A DNA stretch of 64,000 bases from Cunninghamia lanceolata (GCA_027924645.1 BSBN01001225.1:12728001-12792000), one strand, 5' to 3'. Shown: positions 11,967 to 23,534, counted from the first letter of the stretch. Program-made: numbers and translations. Notes: generated by a model from the sequence alone, not told the origin.

Positions 11967-13133
11967 ATTACCTAAGAGGAAAGAACCTCCACTTGTACTT
12001 TTTCTGTCATCAGCATCTCCAGCCCAATTAGCATCTGTATAAACACTAAGAGTGAAATTAGTATCTTTGGGATACCACAATCCATAGTCTGAAGTACCTT
12101 TCAAATACCTCATGATCCTCTTGACTACCATCACATGTGACTCTTTGGGATCTTCTTAAAATCTTTCCACAAGATAGACTGCATGCATTATGTCAGGTTT
12201 GGTATGGTTTAGATAAAGTAATCATCCAATCATAGACCTATACTTTTTCTTATCAGTCTTAGGTGATTCATCATTCTTGCTTAGCTTGCGACTAGTTACC
12301 ATAGGAGTACATACTGGCTTAGAATCCTCCATTCGAAACTTATTTAACAACTCTTTCACATACTTGGACTGAGAAATGAAAATTCCTTTTTCTAATTGAG
12401 TAATCTGCAGTCCTAAGAAGAAATTCATTTCACCAAACATAGACATATCAAACTCCTTTTGCATTTCCTCTACAAATTTCTTACACATACCTTCATTGCC
12501 TCCAAAGATAATATCATCAACAAAGACCACAACAATCAGAATTTGATCATCATTAATTTTGAAGTAGAGATTACTGTCTGCAGTACCTTTACTGAACCCT
12601 AATTGCATCAGATACTTGTCTAACCTTGCATACCAGGCTCTGGGAGCTTGCTTGAGTCCATATAGAGCCTTCTTCAATCTACACACCATGTCACCTTGGT
12701 CTGATAACTCAAATCCTTTCAGTTGTTCAATGCAAACTTCTTCTTCTAGCTCTCCATTCAGGAATGCAAATTTCACATCCATCTAATACACCTTGAAATC
12801 TTTGTGTGCTACAAATGCCAAAAACATCCATATTGCTTCAATCCTTGCCACCAGAGCAAAATTCTCCTCAAAATCTATACCTTCAACCTGAGAATATGCT
12901 TTGCATACTAGTCTTGCTTTGTTTCTTACCACTTCTCCACTTTCATTCAACTTGTTTCTGAAAACCCTTTTGGTTCCAATCACATTCTTATCAGTAGGTC
13001 TAGGGACCAATTCCCAAGTTTGGTTCTTTTCTATCTATGTTAGCTCTTCTTTCATAGCTTTTACCCAACTTTCATCTTTGCAGGCTTCACTAACAATTTT
13101 GGGTTCAATCTGTGAAAGTAGACAGTAGTTCAC
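11967..13133 (-). pseudogene. Copia-2 reverse transcriptase and start of RNase H
   Basis: Frames at 12,783-13,010 and 12,222-12,782 encode a copia RT. They carry [19 protein letters not shown], the catalytic block [25 protein letters not shown] and the connection to RNase H. The frame 11,901-12,134 gives the RNase H start ([17 protein letters not shown]) and then runs into LTR-A. One stop (TAG, 12,783-12,785) separates the two RT frames, and others follow. The RT would copy element RNA to cDNA in cytoplasmic particles; this copy cannot encode a full enzyme. It matches the Copia-1 RT closely in order and motifs. Confidence 0.9.
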
Positions 13134-13436
13134 CTATTCTTCGGTTGCTCTTTTTCTTGTCAATACTCCTTTGCTTTTGTCACCAATGATTTGATCTTCA
13201 GAATGATTAATTCTTACATACCTGAGAGTCTTAGAAGCACTTTTCGAAGCTTCTTCTTCTTCTTCTTCACTATCTTGTTGTTCAACTTTTTCTGTAGCAG
13301 TAGGTTCATCAAATTCATAGCCACTCAGATCAGATAGTCTTTCCCTGTTTTCATCAACCTTCACATTAGCAATTTCAATGATCTTTCTTAGTCTCTTATT
13401 GTAGCACCAGTAGGCCTTACTTTCTTCTATCTACGC
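13134..13436 (-). pseudogene. Copia-2 integrase-RT linker, joined to a deletion
   Basis: The minus strand reads [17 protein letters not shown], the post-integrase segment matched in Copia-1 ([16 protein letters not shown]), followed by an acidic linker (EQQDSEEEEEEASK) and [15 protein letters not shown] leading into RT. Just upstream of ESKAYW, at about 13,436, the sequence jumps directly to the pre-integrase segment. The linker is a non-catalytic spacer. Confidence 0.8.
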
Positions 13437-14286
13437 CAACAAACAACAGTCATTAGTTCCTCTCAAATGATAAATATTACCTCTAGTCTTCTTACCAGTT
13501 GCAAACACTGTTTCAAAGCTTTCCATGATCTTGCATGCATTGCCCTTGAATCTCAGATCATACCCTTTATCACACATATGACCAACACTTAAAAGATTAT
13601 GCTTTAGACCCTTGACATATACAACATCATTTATATTGTGCTTGCCATCAAAATAAATAGATCATTTCCATAGATCTTACCAGCTGCATTAAATCTCCAA
13701 ACCTAACCAATCCTCCATCATACTTTTCCAAACTTACAAACTTTTATCACTGATCATGTGATATGAACATCCACTGTCAATAATCCATTCATCCTTATCC
13801 TTCTCAACCTGGACAGACAGAGCACTTTCTTCCATTGGTTTTTCTTCCTTCACACAGCTAGCAGGATTAGTAGACACATGTTCTTCGTTAATAACAATAA
13901 ACAAGCATTTGTTTGCACTAGTATCATCAAAATTATCATATGTCACACCATCCTCATCAAAGTCTCTAACATAATAGCATTTCTTTATAGTTCTAGGTCT
14001 ACTTTCAAATTTCTTATTATCTCTCTCAATTCTCTCTGGACACCTGGAGGCATAGTGACCAATCTTTCAACAAGAAAAGAATTTGAATGGTAATTTGCCT
14101 TTGAACTTATCGGTACCTCTTTGCATTCTGTCCATAAAGTTGGCTTCAACTTCATCAAGGTTGGCATCTGATTCTACACCATACTTTTGAGCTCTTGAAG
14201 TCTTTTTTGAAGTGTTGGCTTTGAAAGCATCTCATTCTTCGGTAGTGCATTGCCAAACTCTTTCATCTCAAAAGTTGTAAGCTTCC
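13437..14286 (-). pseudogene. Copia-2 gag end, zinc knuckle and protease
   Basis: The 13,985-14,167 frame holds a gag C-terminus with a damaged CCHC knuckle: its first Cys is replaced by Phe and a stop follows the second Cys (FFSC then KIGHYASRC). The 13,734-13,946 frame holds the aspartic protease active site WIIDSGCSYHMISD. After it come [20 protein letters not shown] and NIYHLRGTNDCC, the pre-integrase region. The block starts at 14,286, where GGAAGCTTACAACTTTTGAG resumes the gag codons broken by Gypsy-1. The usual WHRR...H..C..C segment and the D,D,E core are missing. Confidence 0.85.
14282..14286. repeat. Target-site duplication CTTCC, left copy (Gypsy-1)
   Basis: CTTCC here and at 31,458-31,462 flank Gypsy-1 and lie in the Copia-2 gag codons. 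Confidence 0.85.
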
Positions 14287-15680
14287 TGTTGTCACATAGA
14301 TCGGCACCCACTATTGAAGGCTTTTAGGGCTCCAACAATCTAGTGAAACATTGAGATGACCTCCAAGTGTGGGACCCTATAGGGAGGCCGAATCTCTAGA
14401 GAGAGGTTGGTTCCTTTGCTGAATGAGAGATTTAGTGATCCTAAGACTAAACCTAATCTATCCACTTGATAGGAAAAGAGGAAGAGGGAGTAAAATTGAA
14501 AGTAAAGGGAGGTGATACACCAGGTTTGAATAAAGAACATTCACAGAGCTAAGACGCAAAAATAAAGAAATACAACTGATAAAACCACATAGATCATGGA
14601 GATTTTAATAGAGGTAAAGAATGGATTGCCAAGAATTAAACATTCACAAACAATAGCCAATTCTAAGACTACACAGAGTTAAAAGACATGAAGAAGTAAA
14701 ACACCATATGTATTGATCAAGAGGCACAATTACAGCAGAGGAAGAGTTCTGTTTGGAATACAGAAACATACGACTAACTATTTTCCAACCTTTTTTACAT
14801 CTTATATTCATGCATATATAGCATCTAATTCCAAATGACTTAATTAGGTTACAATAAATGATCTCATGGGCTCTGTCAGAAAATATATCCGCCAAAAGGA
14901 ATGTCGACCTGCAAGAATTCATTGCAGAAAATATCTGGAGCATGGACAAATAGGAGATATTTTGGGACTTCAATGCGAGCTACTGAATCACTGATCTACC
15001 ATGATAAATGCAGCAAATATCTACATCTGGAAATTCCTCGCAACACTTTAAATCGGTCGCTGAGATGTCTTGTTGGCCGAAACTACATATTCATTTTTAG
15101 TTGGTGACCATTCTGATATCTGGATGCGTAAATCTGAATCATGAAATTTGGATCATATTTTGAAATGATAATATCCCCCCAAAAGCCTGCCAAATGAAAG
15201 AGGAGGAAATTCCAAGCACCTTTGCCTTTTGGATCATGTAGAAATTCCTTAGGATGAGGGAGATATCCATAGTCAAAGTTGCGGTCAACCAGCATATGGA
15301 TATCCACGTGCCATCATCTCGTAGCCGCGCAGTGGGAACATGACGTCAGTTTCAGTGGACTGTGGGTATGTGATATCATGAATATCCCTCAAGGTTTGCA
15401 TATTTGCAAATATCTAGATGATATATCCAGATCAAACACAAGAGCCTTCACAATCTCGATATCTGGATATGCACCCGTCAAATTTTTCTTCGCAGCATGG
15501 AGAAACCGTCATCCACATGGATATTAACTTTTAATATCTGAGCGCTAAATTAATATCCGAATGCCTTTTGAATATCCTAATGATGTCATCAGCATGAAGA
15601 TCTTCATTGAAGAGGAGATCTGGATGACGTCGTTAAGATGCTTTATCAATGCAGGATAATATGCCGAAAGTGGAATGTCT
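14287..15680 (-). mobile_element. Gypsy-1 3' LTR, first part
   Basis: It starts TGTTGTCACATAG next to CTTCC and aligns with 29,642-31,030. It is cut at 15,680 by Copia-1 and resumes at 22,809. Confidence 0.9.
15676..15680. repeat. Target-site duplication TGTCT, left copy (Copia-1)
   Basis: TGTCT precedes the Copia-1 LTR here and follows it at 22,804-22,808. Confidence 0.95.
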
Positions 15681-16973
15681 TGTTGGATCTAGGGCATACA
15701 ACTGAGAGGGGGGGGTGAATCAGTTGTATAAAACTTCTTCTTCTTTCAAACACTTGATTCTTTGTTGTTAGTTAGCAGCATATCAAATAATCATCCATGG
15801 AAGCATAATACATAAACACAAGAGCAAATAAGCATCAACACATTGAACACCAAGATTTTGACGTGGAAAACCCGGTTAAGGGAAAAACCACGGGGTGATT
15901 AACCCAAGAATTATTCTCTGTTAGAAGAATAAAGAAAAATGAATGGCACATGCCAATAAGGGCTCACTGCCCGAGCACACTGCTCACAAAGAGGCCCACT
16001 GCCTACAAGGAGACACACTGTCTACAGAGTGATAAAAATCACAGTCTTGAACTGGAGAATGACATCTCTACCATGTCCGGATCAGTTCCAATTAAGCCCA
16101 AAAACCTCTGCTCTGCCTTTTGCACGTTTCTTCGCTATGCCACACTCATCCACACACCACACTTTGAAATGAACTCACAAACCGTTATTTATACAAGACA
16201 TCGACTTAGGAACAAACATCTAAGTCGGCAAACAACCATAGGAGTATCCGCAAGATGAATAACACATCCGGTCGGCCATCACAAGAACATTCGCAGGATG
16301 AACAACTCATCCGGTCGGCTAAACAGAGCAAGAACTTCATCCGGAAGAGTAACTTCAATTCCGGGCTCTACCATCAATGCGGACCAACAACACAACCTAA
16401 ACATGATCCAAGAACCTTCACAAGCCTGTCTGAATGTCCGGATACATCCGCACTTCCTCTACTTACTGGGATCTCTTGTCTTCCTCATCCGGAACTTCAA
16501 GAACACAGTCTGTTGCTACTGTCATAATGCAAGAGGTACTTCCGGACCTCCAAATCATACACAAATCAGGATGACACATCACAAGGACATCCCAAACACT
16601 TCGTCCAATCCGCAGATTAGGATAATACAATTCCGGACCTCACCGGACCTTTTTGTGATCCTCTGTCACCTCTGGATACTTGCCGGAACCGGTTCTATAC
16701 CGACAGCCACAACTCCTTCAGATCTTCATGCGGACCTCTGAAATCTTAACTGAAGCATCTCAAGACTCATATCTACTAACCCTTTAATCCGCATCCTCCG
16801 GTTCTCATCCTATACAGTACATTTGCCTTCTTCTCATCACTGTTCTTCACTGTTCCTGACTGAGGCTAATTTTCTCAATATCCTCAGCACACAGCTCATC
16901 AAATCCTTCTTGTCAATGCAATATGAGTATGTTGACATCAATGACAACACTGGCTCACCTCATACTTGCAACA
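15681..16973 (-). mobile_element. Copia-1 3' LTR
   Basis: 1,293 bp, TGTTGGATCTAGG to ACTTGCAACA on the plus strand. It is almost identical to 21,510-22,803. The frames at 15,950-16,741 occur identically in both LTRs and are not credible genes. Confidence 0.97.
16196..16203 (-). promoter_or_regulatory. TATA box in Copia-1 3' LTR
   Basis: TATAAATA on the minus strand, mid-LTR, repeated at 22,016-22,023 in the other LTR, as expected for the U3 core promoter. Confidence 0.6.
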
Positions 16974-16985
16974 ATCTCCCCCTTT
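16974..16985 (-). promoter_or_regulatory. Copia-1 polypurine tract
   Basis: AAAGGGGGAGAT on the minus strand lies immediately before the 3' LTR, the normal primer site for plus-strand DNA synthesis. Confidence 0.9.
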
Positions 16986-17297
16986 GTCATTGATGGCAAC
17001 ATATGATGTGAAAAACCATTAAGACAAGAACTTCAACTTTTCATATGTCTTCTCTTCCTTTACTGCTCCCCCTTTGATCAATGTCTTCTCTTCCTTTACT
17101 GCTCCCCCTTTGATCATCAACCACTTGTTTTTCACATGTCTTCTCTCCCCCTTTGACATCAATGGCAAAGGGCTCATACTTGCAATTCTCATACATCAGA
17201 ATCATACCAGCTGCTCCCCCTTAGTTGCAGCTCCTCATTAGTCCGGATCACAAGATATGACTGTGATAGCCACCGGACTGATGCACATCAGTGCATC
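16986..17297 (-). repeat. Copia-1 3' untranslated region with repeated PPT-like blocks
   Basis: CTGCTCCCCCTTTGATCA occurs twice in a perfect 36-bp tandem duplication (about 17,046-17,117), with further CTCCCCCTT blocks near 17,145 and 17,213. On the minus strand each reads as a purine tract like the true PPT. No ORF is present. Confidence 0.75.
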
Positions 17298-17678
17298 TTA
17301 GTTCATCACCGGAGGGGCCATGACCCCTAACTTCTCCCGGAGATATTCAAAAGAGTCCTTGGGAAGAGGTTTTGTAAAGATATCTGCAATCTGATCCTTG
17401 GAGGGAACATACTCCAATCTGACTTCTTCCTTGTTTACTTGTTCTCTCAAAAAGTGAAATTTGATAGATATGTGCTTAGTCTTAGAATGCAATACCGGAT
17501 TCTTGGAAATATTAATTGCACTTGAATTATCACAGAAAATTGTGATAGGCTCCTCATATTCAACTTTGATGTCTCTTAGCATTTGCTTCATCCATAAGAT
17601 TTGAGTGCAACTACCTGCTGCTGCAATGTATTCTGCTTCAGTTGTAGACAGAGATATTGCATCTTGTTTCTTGCTTAG
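17298..17678 (-). pseudogene. Copia-1 RNase H C-terminal part, after an in-frame stop
   Basis: This continues the pol frame beyond the TGA at 17,679-17,681. It has LSKKQDAISLSTTEAEY, then CDNSSAINISKNPVLHSKTK with the catalytic Asp of the RNase H fold, and VPSKDQIADIFTKPLP near the end, with its final Asp. RNase H removes the RNA strand during reverse transcription. Copia families normally have Trp where the TGA lies, so a single G-to-A change could explain the break. Without readthrough, RT is made but RNase H is truncated. The normal end of pol is at about 17,298. Confidence 0.9.
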
Positions 17679-20600
17679 TCAAGAAACCAATCTCTTCCCC
17701 AAAAAGAATGCTCCACCACTAGTGCTCTTCCGGTCATCCACATCTCCTGCCCAATCTGCATCTGTGTAAGCATGAAGAGAGAAGTCCGGATCTCTAGGGT
17801 ACCATAGACCATACTCAACTGTTCCTTTCAAGTACCTAAAAATTCTTTTGATTGCCATAACATGAGATTCTCTAGGATCAGCCTGGAATCTTGCCACAAG
17901 ACCAACAGCCTGCATTATATCTGGTCTAGTTTGAGTGAGATACAACAATCCACCAATCATTGATCTATACTTTGTCTGATCTGTCTTTGGAGAATCATCA
18001 TCTTTGCTTAACTTACATCCGGTTGCCATAGGAGTGTTCATGGGCTTTGAGTCTTCCATACCAAATTTCTTTAACAATTCTTTCACATATTTGGTCTGAG
18101 AAATGAAGATCCCTTCTTTTGTTTGAGTAATTTGCAGACCCAAGAAGAAATTCATTTCACCAAGCATAGACATTTCAAACTCACTTTTCATCTGATTTGC
18201 AAAAGTTTTGCACATACTATCTCTTCCTCCAAAAATGATATCATCCACAAACACTTCAACAATTAAAATATTTTCATGATCAATTTTGAAATATAAGTTA
18301 CTGTCAGCAGTACCTTTGTTGAATCCAATCTGCACAAGATGCTTATCCAACCTTTCATACCATGCTCTTGGGGCTTGCTTCAATCCATACAAAGCTTTCT
18401 TCAACTTGCAGACCATATCATTATTATCAGACAATTGAAATCCATCCGGTTGTTCAATGTAGACTTCTTCTTCCAGATCACCATTTAGGAAGGCAGACTT
18501 GACATCCATCTGATATACCTTGAAGTCTTTGAAGGCAGCAAATGCAAGAAGTAATCTGACTGCTTCAATTCTTGCCACCGGAGCAAAAGTCTCTTCAAAG
18601 TCAATTCCTTCTATTTGAGAGTAGCCTTTGCAGACCAATCTAGCTTTGTTTCTGATTACTTCACCAGCTTCATTTAATTTGTTCCGGAAGACCCACTTGG
18701 TTCCAATTACATTCCTGTCTCTAGGTCTGGGAACAAGATCCCAAGTATGATTTTTCTCAATTTGCATCAATTCATCTTCCATTGCTTTGGTCCAGTTTTC
18801 ATCATTGCAGGCTTCATTTATTGTTTTAGGTTCAATCTTTGAAATCAGACAACACTCATTCTGATTTTGAGCAACATTCCTTCTAGTTTGTACACCTTTG
18901 CTTCTGTCACCTATGATTTGATCTTCAGAGTGGTTCAGTTTTACATACCTTGGAATTTTGGGAGTATCCTGCACTACTGCTTCTTGATCAGGCTCATTCA
19001 GACCTATCTCTTCTTCCTGATTTACCGGATCAGGCTGACTCTGTCTCACCGGAGAGGATTGAGGTCCTTGAACACTGTCTTGGTCATCTTCATCAAACTC
19101 ATAAAATCTTGAAGGCTTCTCAATTCCTTCATCAACCTTTACATTGGTGCTTTCTATCATCTTCCTCAATCTCTTATTATAACACCGGTATGCTTTGCTT
19201 TGAGTGGAGTAACCCAATAAAATTCCTTCATCACTTCTAGCATCAAACTTTCCTAGATCTTCATCTCTTTTAATATAACACTTGCTACCAAATACTCTGA
19301 AATATTTCACAGTAGGAGTGATGCCAAACCAGAGTTCATAGGGGGTCTTACCGGTGTTGTTTCTGATTTGAACTCGATTGAGAGTGTAGATTGCGGTGCT
19401 GATAGCTTCTTTCCAAAACATTTGAGGAACATTTGCTTCCAACATCATTGTCCTAGCAGCTTCCTGGATGGTCCGGTTCTTTCTCTCAACTACTCCATTC
19501 TGCTGTGGAGTCTTAGGAGCAGACAACTGTCTCCTTATACCCTGTTTCTCACAAAAGTCAATGAATTCACCAGATGTAAATTCACCACCTCTATCAAACC
19601 TTAGACACTTTAGTTTCAATCCGGTTTGATTCTCCACCATAGCTTTGAAGATTTTGAACTTCTCAAAAGCTTCTGATTTTTCTTTTAGAAAGGTAACCCA
19701 CATCATCCGGGAATGATCATCAATTAACAACATGAAATATCTATCACCCTGCAGACTCTTGATTCTTGTCGGACCACATAGATCAGTATGTACTAATTCC
19801 AACAATCCGGTAGAAGACTGATCTTTGCTTTTGAAAGAGACTCTGCTTTGTTTACCTAACTGACATTCTTTACACACACTATTTGTAGGTTTCATCAATT
19901 TTGGAAGATCTCTCACAGCCTGAGTATTGCTTATCTTGATGATGTTATCAAAATTTACATGACACATTCTTCTATGCCATAACCAACTCTGATCAATTTG
20001 GACAAACAAACAACTTTTATTTGAACCAACCAGATGAAAGATATTACCTTTTGTCTGAGTACCGGATGCAATTTCAGTTCCGGAGCTTGTAAAGATTCTG
20101 CATTTTCCATTCTTGAACCGGAGATCATAGCCTTTGTCCACTAACTGACCAACACTGAGAAGATTGTGCTTCAATCCTTCAACATACAGTACATTACCTG
20201 TTTTGCTCTTACCATCAAAGGAAATAGTTCCCCTACCTCTGATTCTGCCAGCAAAATTGTCACCAAACTTTACCATTCCTCCTTCATATCTTTCCAAGTC
20301 TAAGAACTTATTCTTGTCACCAGTCATATGGTGAGAACATCCACTGTCAATAACCCAATCATCCTTTTCTTCCACTTGAGCAGCCAAGGCTTTTTCAACA
20401 ACTTTGTGATTGACAGATTCAGAGAGTATTGAATCTTCTTCCTTGATGGCTATAAACACCCACTCATTTCTGGATTTGCTTCCTAGTTCTGATTCATCAT
20501 CTGTTACTCCTTCATTGTCATCTTCTTCATGAACATAATAGCAATTCTTTTGAAACCTTTGTCTGTGAGTATTAGATCTTGCAGATCTCTCCGGACATCT

Positions 20601-20765
20601 TGAGGCAAAATGACCAATCTTATTGCAGTTGAAACACTTAAAGGGTAGTTTTCCTTCATACTTACCGGATCCTCTTGGCAGTCTCTTTGCAATGAGGGCT
20701 TCAAGTTGAGCTGTTTCTGCTTCTTCTTCTTCCATGTCTCTTCTTGCTTGATCATACCATGACAT
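17679..20765 (-). CDS. Copia-1 polyprotein: zinc knuckle, protease, integrase, RT, RNase H start
   Basis: This 1,028-codon frame starts at ATG 20,765. By residue: CCHC knuckle 44-57 ([14 protein letters not shown]); protease active site 140-142 (DSG); GAG-pre-integrase about 225-310 with the His/Cys residues H264, H269, C298, C301; integrase D328, D391, E427 with 35 residues between the last two; RT about 682-930 with FVDDII (839-844); RNase H from about 985. It would make the element's cDNA and integrate it. Upstream gag is in the same frame, separated by TAG plus 11 codons, so the true product is probably one gag-pol polyprotein, as usual for Ty1/copia. The TGA at its end cuts RNase H. All catalytic residues I can check are present. 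Confidence 0.95.
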   Translation of the reverse strand: MSWYDQARRDMEEEEAETAQLEALIAKRLPRGSGKYEGKLPFKCFNCNKIGHFASRCPERSARSNTHRQRFQKNCYYVHEEDDNEGVTDDESELGSKSRNEWVFIAIKEEDSILSESVNHKVVEKALAAQVEEKDDWVIDSGCSHHMTGDKNKFLDLERYEGGMVKFGDNFAGRIRGRGTISFDGKSKTGNVLYVEGLKHNLLSVGQLVDKGYDLRFKNGKCRIFTSSGTEIASGTQTKGNIFHLVGSNKSCLFVQIDQSWLWHRRMCHVNFDNIIKISNTQAVRDLPKLMKPTNSVCKECQLGKQSRVSFKSKDQSSTGLLELVHTDLCGPTRIKSLQGDRYFMLLIDDHSRMMWVTFLKEKSEAFEKFKIFKAMVENQTGLKLKCLRFDRGGEFTSGEFIDFCEKQGIRRQLSAPKTPQQNGVVERKNRTIQEAARTMMLEANVPQMFWKEAISTAIYTLNRVQIRNNTGKTPYELWFGITPTVKYFRVFGSKCYIKRDEDLGKFDARSDEGILLGYSTQSKAYRCYNKRLRKMIESTNVKVDEGIEKPSRFYEFDEDDQDSVQGPQSSPVRQSQPDPVNQEEEIGLNEPDQEAVVQDTPKIPRYVKLNHSEDQIIGDRSKGVQTRRNVAQNQNECCLISKIEPKTINEACNDENWTKAMEDELMQIEKNHTWDLVPRPRDRNVIGTKWVFRNKLNEAGEVIRNKARLVCKGYSQIEGIDFEETFAPVARIEAVRLLLAFAAFKDFKVYQMDVKSAFLNGDLEEEVYIEQPDGFQLSDNNDMVCKLKKALYGLKQAPRAWYERLDKHLVQIGFNKGTADSNLYFKIDHENILIVEVFVDDIIFGGRDSMCKTFANQMKSEFEMSMLGEMNFFLGLQITQTKEGIFISQTKYVKELLKKFGMEDSKPMNTPMATGCKLSKDDDSPKTDQTKYRSMIGGLLYLTQTRPDIMQAVGLVARFQADPRESHVMAIKRIFRYLKGTVEYGLWYPRDPDFSLHAYTDADWAGDVDDRKSTSGGAFFLGKRLVS

Positions 20766-20798
20766 TTTCCTTGATGAGTTTTCACCCGGATCAAATCT

Positions 20799-21452
20799 CT
20801 ATTTGCCTTTCACATAGGCACTGGCTTTGAAAGCAGATTCAGTCTTGGGAGGATCATCTCCAAACTCGGTCATTTCAAATGCAGCTAGTTTGCCAGCCAG
20901 TTGTTCTCTTGTGACAGTTGTGTGGGCTCTGAATTCATCAATGGCAGCAACTTTGATTTTGTAGGCAGCAGGAAGGGATCTTAGGATTTTGCAGACAATC
21001 TCATTTTCATCTAAAGTTCCACCAGCATTTCTGATTCCACATACCAGCTCATTTACTCTTGGCATAAAGGTAGTGATGTTTTCATCATCTCTCATTTTCA
21101 ATCTTTCAAATTTCCCTTTCAGACTTTGCAACCTTGCACTTTTGACAAACTCATCTCCTTCATACAGAAGTTCCAGTTTAGTTAGGATCTCATATGCAGT
21201 TGGTAGGTCAATGACATTCGAGAGATCTGAGTCATTCAATGCGCTTAGAAGAGCTTCCTTGGTCCGCAGATTGTTTTCAGCTTCTGTGATTTCATTCAGA
21301 GTTGTCGGACCACCTTGTGGAGGTACATATGGTTTTGAAATCATAGCCAAGTATGCTTTTCCCATACATTCCAAGTGACACTTCATGCGACCTTTCCAGA
21401 GAGTGAAGTTGGTTCCATCGAACTTCGGACTATCCTTCTTATATAACGACAT
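20799..21452 (-). CDS. Copia-1 gag, N-terminal part
   Basis: The first credible ATG is at 21,452 (MSLYKKDSPKFDGTNF), matching the Copia-2 start MTHKKASSQFDGTDY; the frame is open five codons further upstream. It encodes about 217 residues of copia gag: FDGTNFTLWKGRM near the start, then AYEILTKLELLYEGDE, LQSLKGKFERLKM and EIVCKILRSLPAAY. This is the capsid part that packages element RNA. It ends at TAG (20,799-20,801). Eleven codons later the next ATG opens the long pol frame with no shift, so the TAG is either a nonsense mutation or a readthrough stop. The PBS lies 40 bp upstream of the ATG. Confidence 0.92.
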   Translation of the reverse strand: MSLYKKDSPKFDGTNFTLWKGRMKCHLECMGKAYLAMISKPYVPPQGGPTTLNEITEAENNLRTKEALLSALNDSDLSNVIDLPTAYEILTKLELLYEGDEFVKSARLQSLKGKFERLKMRDDENITTFMPRVNELVCGIRNAGGTLDENEIVCKILRSLPAAYKIKVAAIDEFRAHTTVTREQLAGKLAAFEMTEFGDDPPKTESAFKASAYVKGK

Positions 21453-21491
21453 CCTGGATCTCCTCAAGCGGTTAAGCTCCTATCAGAGGAA

Positions 21492-21507
21492 CTTGGCTCT
21501 GATACCA
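21492..21507 (-). promoter_or_regulatory. Copia-1 primer-binding site (tRNA-Met type)
   Basis: TGGTATCAGAGCCAAG on the minus strand, two bases from the 5' LTR, is the standard plant copia PBS for initiator tRNA-Met. Confidence 0.95.
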
Positions 21508-21509
21508 AT

Positions 21510-22803
21510 TGTTGGATCTAGGGCATACAACTGAGAGGGGGGGGGTGAATCAGTTGTATAAAACTTCTTCTTCTTTCAAACACTTGATTCTTTATTGTTA
21601 GTTAGCAGCATATCAAATAATCATCCATGGAAGCATAATACATAAACACAAGAGCAGATAAGCATCAACACATTGAACACCAAGATTTTGACGTGGAAAA
21701 CCCGATTAAGGGAAAAACCACGGGGTGATTAACCCAAGAATTATTCTCTGTTAGAAGAATAAAGAAAAATGAATGGCACATGCCAATAAGGGCTCACTGC
21801 CCGAGCACACTGCTCACAAAGAGGCCCACTGCCTACAAGGAGACACACTGTCTACAGAGTGATAAAAATCACAGTCTTGAACTGGAGAATGACATCTCTA
21901 CCATGTCCGGATCAGTTCCAATTAAGCCCAAAAACCTCTGCTCTGCCTTTTGCACGTTTCTTCGCTATGCCACACTCATCCACACACCACACTTTGAAAT
22001 GAACTCACAAACCGTTATTTATACAAGACATCGACTTAGGAACAAACATCTAAGTCGGCAAACAACCATAGGAGTATCCGCAAGATGAATAACACATCCG
22101 GTCGGCCATCACAAGAACATTCGCAGGATGAACAACTCATCCGGTTGGCTAAACAGAGCAAGAACTTCATCCAGAAGAGTAACTTCAATTCCGGGCTCTA
22201 CCATCAATGCGGACCAACAACACAACCTAAACATGATCCAAGAACCTTCACAAGCCTGTCTGAATGTCCGGATACATCCGCACTTCCTCTACTTACTGGG
22301 ATCTCTTGTCTTCCTCATCCGGAACTTCAAGAACACAGTCTGTCGCTACTGTCATAATGCAAGAGGTACTTCCGGACCTCCAAATCATACACAAATCAGG
22401 ATGACACATCACAAGGACATCCCAAACACTTCGTCCAATCCGCAGATTAGGATAATACAATTCCGGACCTCACCGGACCTTTTTGTGATCCTCTGTCACC
22501 TCTGGATACTTGCCGGAACCGGTTCTATACCGACAGCCACAACTCCTTCAGATCTTCATGCGGACCTCTGAAATCTTAACTGAAGCATCTCAAGACTCAT
22601 ATCTACTAACCCTTTAATCCGCATCCTCCGGTTCTCATCCTATACAGTACATTTGCCTTCTTCTCATCACTGTTCTTCACTGTTCCTGACTGAGGCTAAT
22701 TTTCTCAATATCCTCAGCACACAGCTCATCAAATCCTTCTTGTCAATGCAATATGAGTATGTTGACATCAATGACAACACTGGCTCACCTCATACTTGCA
22801 ACA
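21510..22803 (-). mobile_element. Copia-1 5' LTR
   Basis: 1,294 bp and near-identical to the 3' LTR. One extra G in the G-run near 21,540 and a few substitutions are the only differences I see. Confidence 0.97.
22016..22023 (-). promoter_or_regulatory. TATA box in Copia-1 5' LTR
   Basis: TATAAATA on the minus strand. In the 5' LTR this would drive the element's genomic RNA. Confidence 0.6.
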
Positions 22804-22808
22804 TGTCT
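22804..22808. repeat. Target-site duplication TGTCT, right copy (Copia-1)
   Basis: Matches 15,676-15,680. Confidence 0.95.
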
Positions 22809-23279
22809 AGATGACCTCATTGTCATATGTATTTCTTTGGGGACGGGGCTTGAATGATGTCATCAGGACATTCACAAAGGACCTGGATATTAGTTAAGAT
22901 CCAAATGTTTAGAAAACATTCAGATATTAACTAAGGTCTGAATATGAAGGGGATATCGGGACCTTAGCTAAGGTCTGAGATATTAAGATAATATTTGGGA
23001 TGTTAGCTAAGATCCAGATGACATCACGAGGATATTCATACCAAAATGACTAAGTATGAAGATGAGAAATCCCTACGAATGAAGGCATTTGAAGATTAAG
23101 GAATTATGGGTTTTTCTAGGTCTTTTGCAAGGATTCTCCAGACAAGATTATCAGGGATTTTACAAGGCAGATCAAGGGGATATAAAGGATTTAAGGCCTG
23201 TAGGGCTATATTCCAAGGAATATCCAAGAGATTTTCAAGGTGGACTGCTTGACTTTGGACAGAGGAAAATGGGTCAACA
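22809..23279 (-). mobile_element. Gypsy-1 3' LTR, second part
   Basis: It resumes the LTR cut by Copia-1, aligns with about 31,035-31,457 and ends GGGTCAACA. Confidence 0.9.
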
Positions 23280-23534
23280 TTTTGGTGACATCTCAAGGGT
23301 GTTTTCTTGCTAAACAATTAGATTAGTGGCCTTAAGCATCCATTGGGCATGGAGTCAAAAGAGCAATGAAGTAGGTCAAGACAACTGAAACTTACCTCCC
23401 AAAAGACATAAGAAAAGAGCCCTACATTCTCCTAATGACAATGCAACCTATGCAAGAGCACTTAGGGAAAGGGAAACCTAAAGCATAAATAAACTAGAAT
23501 AATATGTACAAGACCTCATACAAACCTTAATGGT
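23280..23534 (-). other. Gypsy-1 3' untranslated region
   Basis: No ORF. No clear polypurine tract can be recognised next to the LTR, so the PPT has decayed. Confidence 0.5.

Larger units (their letters stand above)
15681..22803 (-). mobile_element. Copia-1: complete, recently inserted Ty1/copia element (7,123 bp)
   Basis: Two LTRs of about 1,293 bp differ at only about half a dozen substitutions and one G-run length change. They are bounded by TG...CA and a perfect 5-bp duplication (TGTCT). The element has a tRNA-Met-type PBS, a polypurine tract and a single gag-pol frame from 21,452 to 17,298 interrupted by just two in-frame stops. It lies inside the 3' LTR of Gypsy-1 and is the innermost and youngest insertion. 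Its DNA is visibly richer in CCGG sites than the older elements around it. Confidence 0.97.

Noticed and set aside
15950..16741. Overlapping frames of 102, 90 and 147 aa as small genes
   Set aside because: The same frames recur in the other Copia-1 LTR at 21,780-22,571. They are chance frames in a GC-richer LTR, on the strand opposite to the element.
18867..19604. Plus-strand frames of 81, 96 and 78 aa
   Set aside because: They are shadows of the Copia-1 pol frame on the opposite strand.
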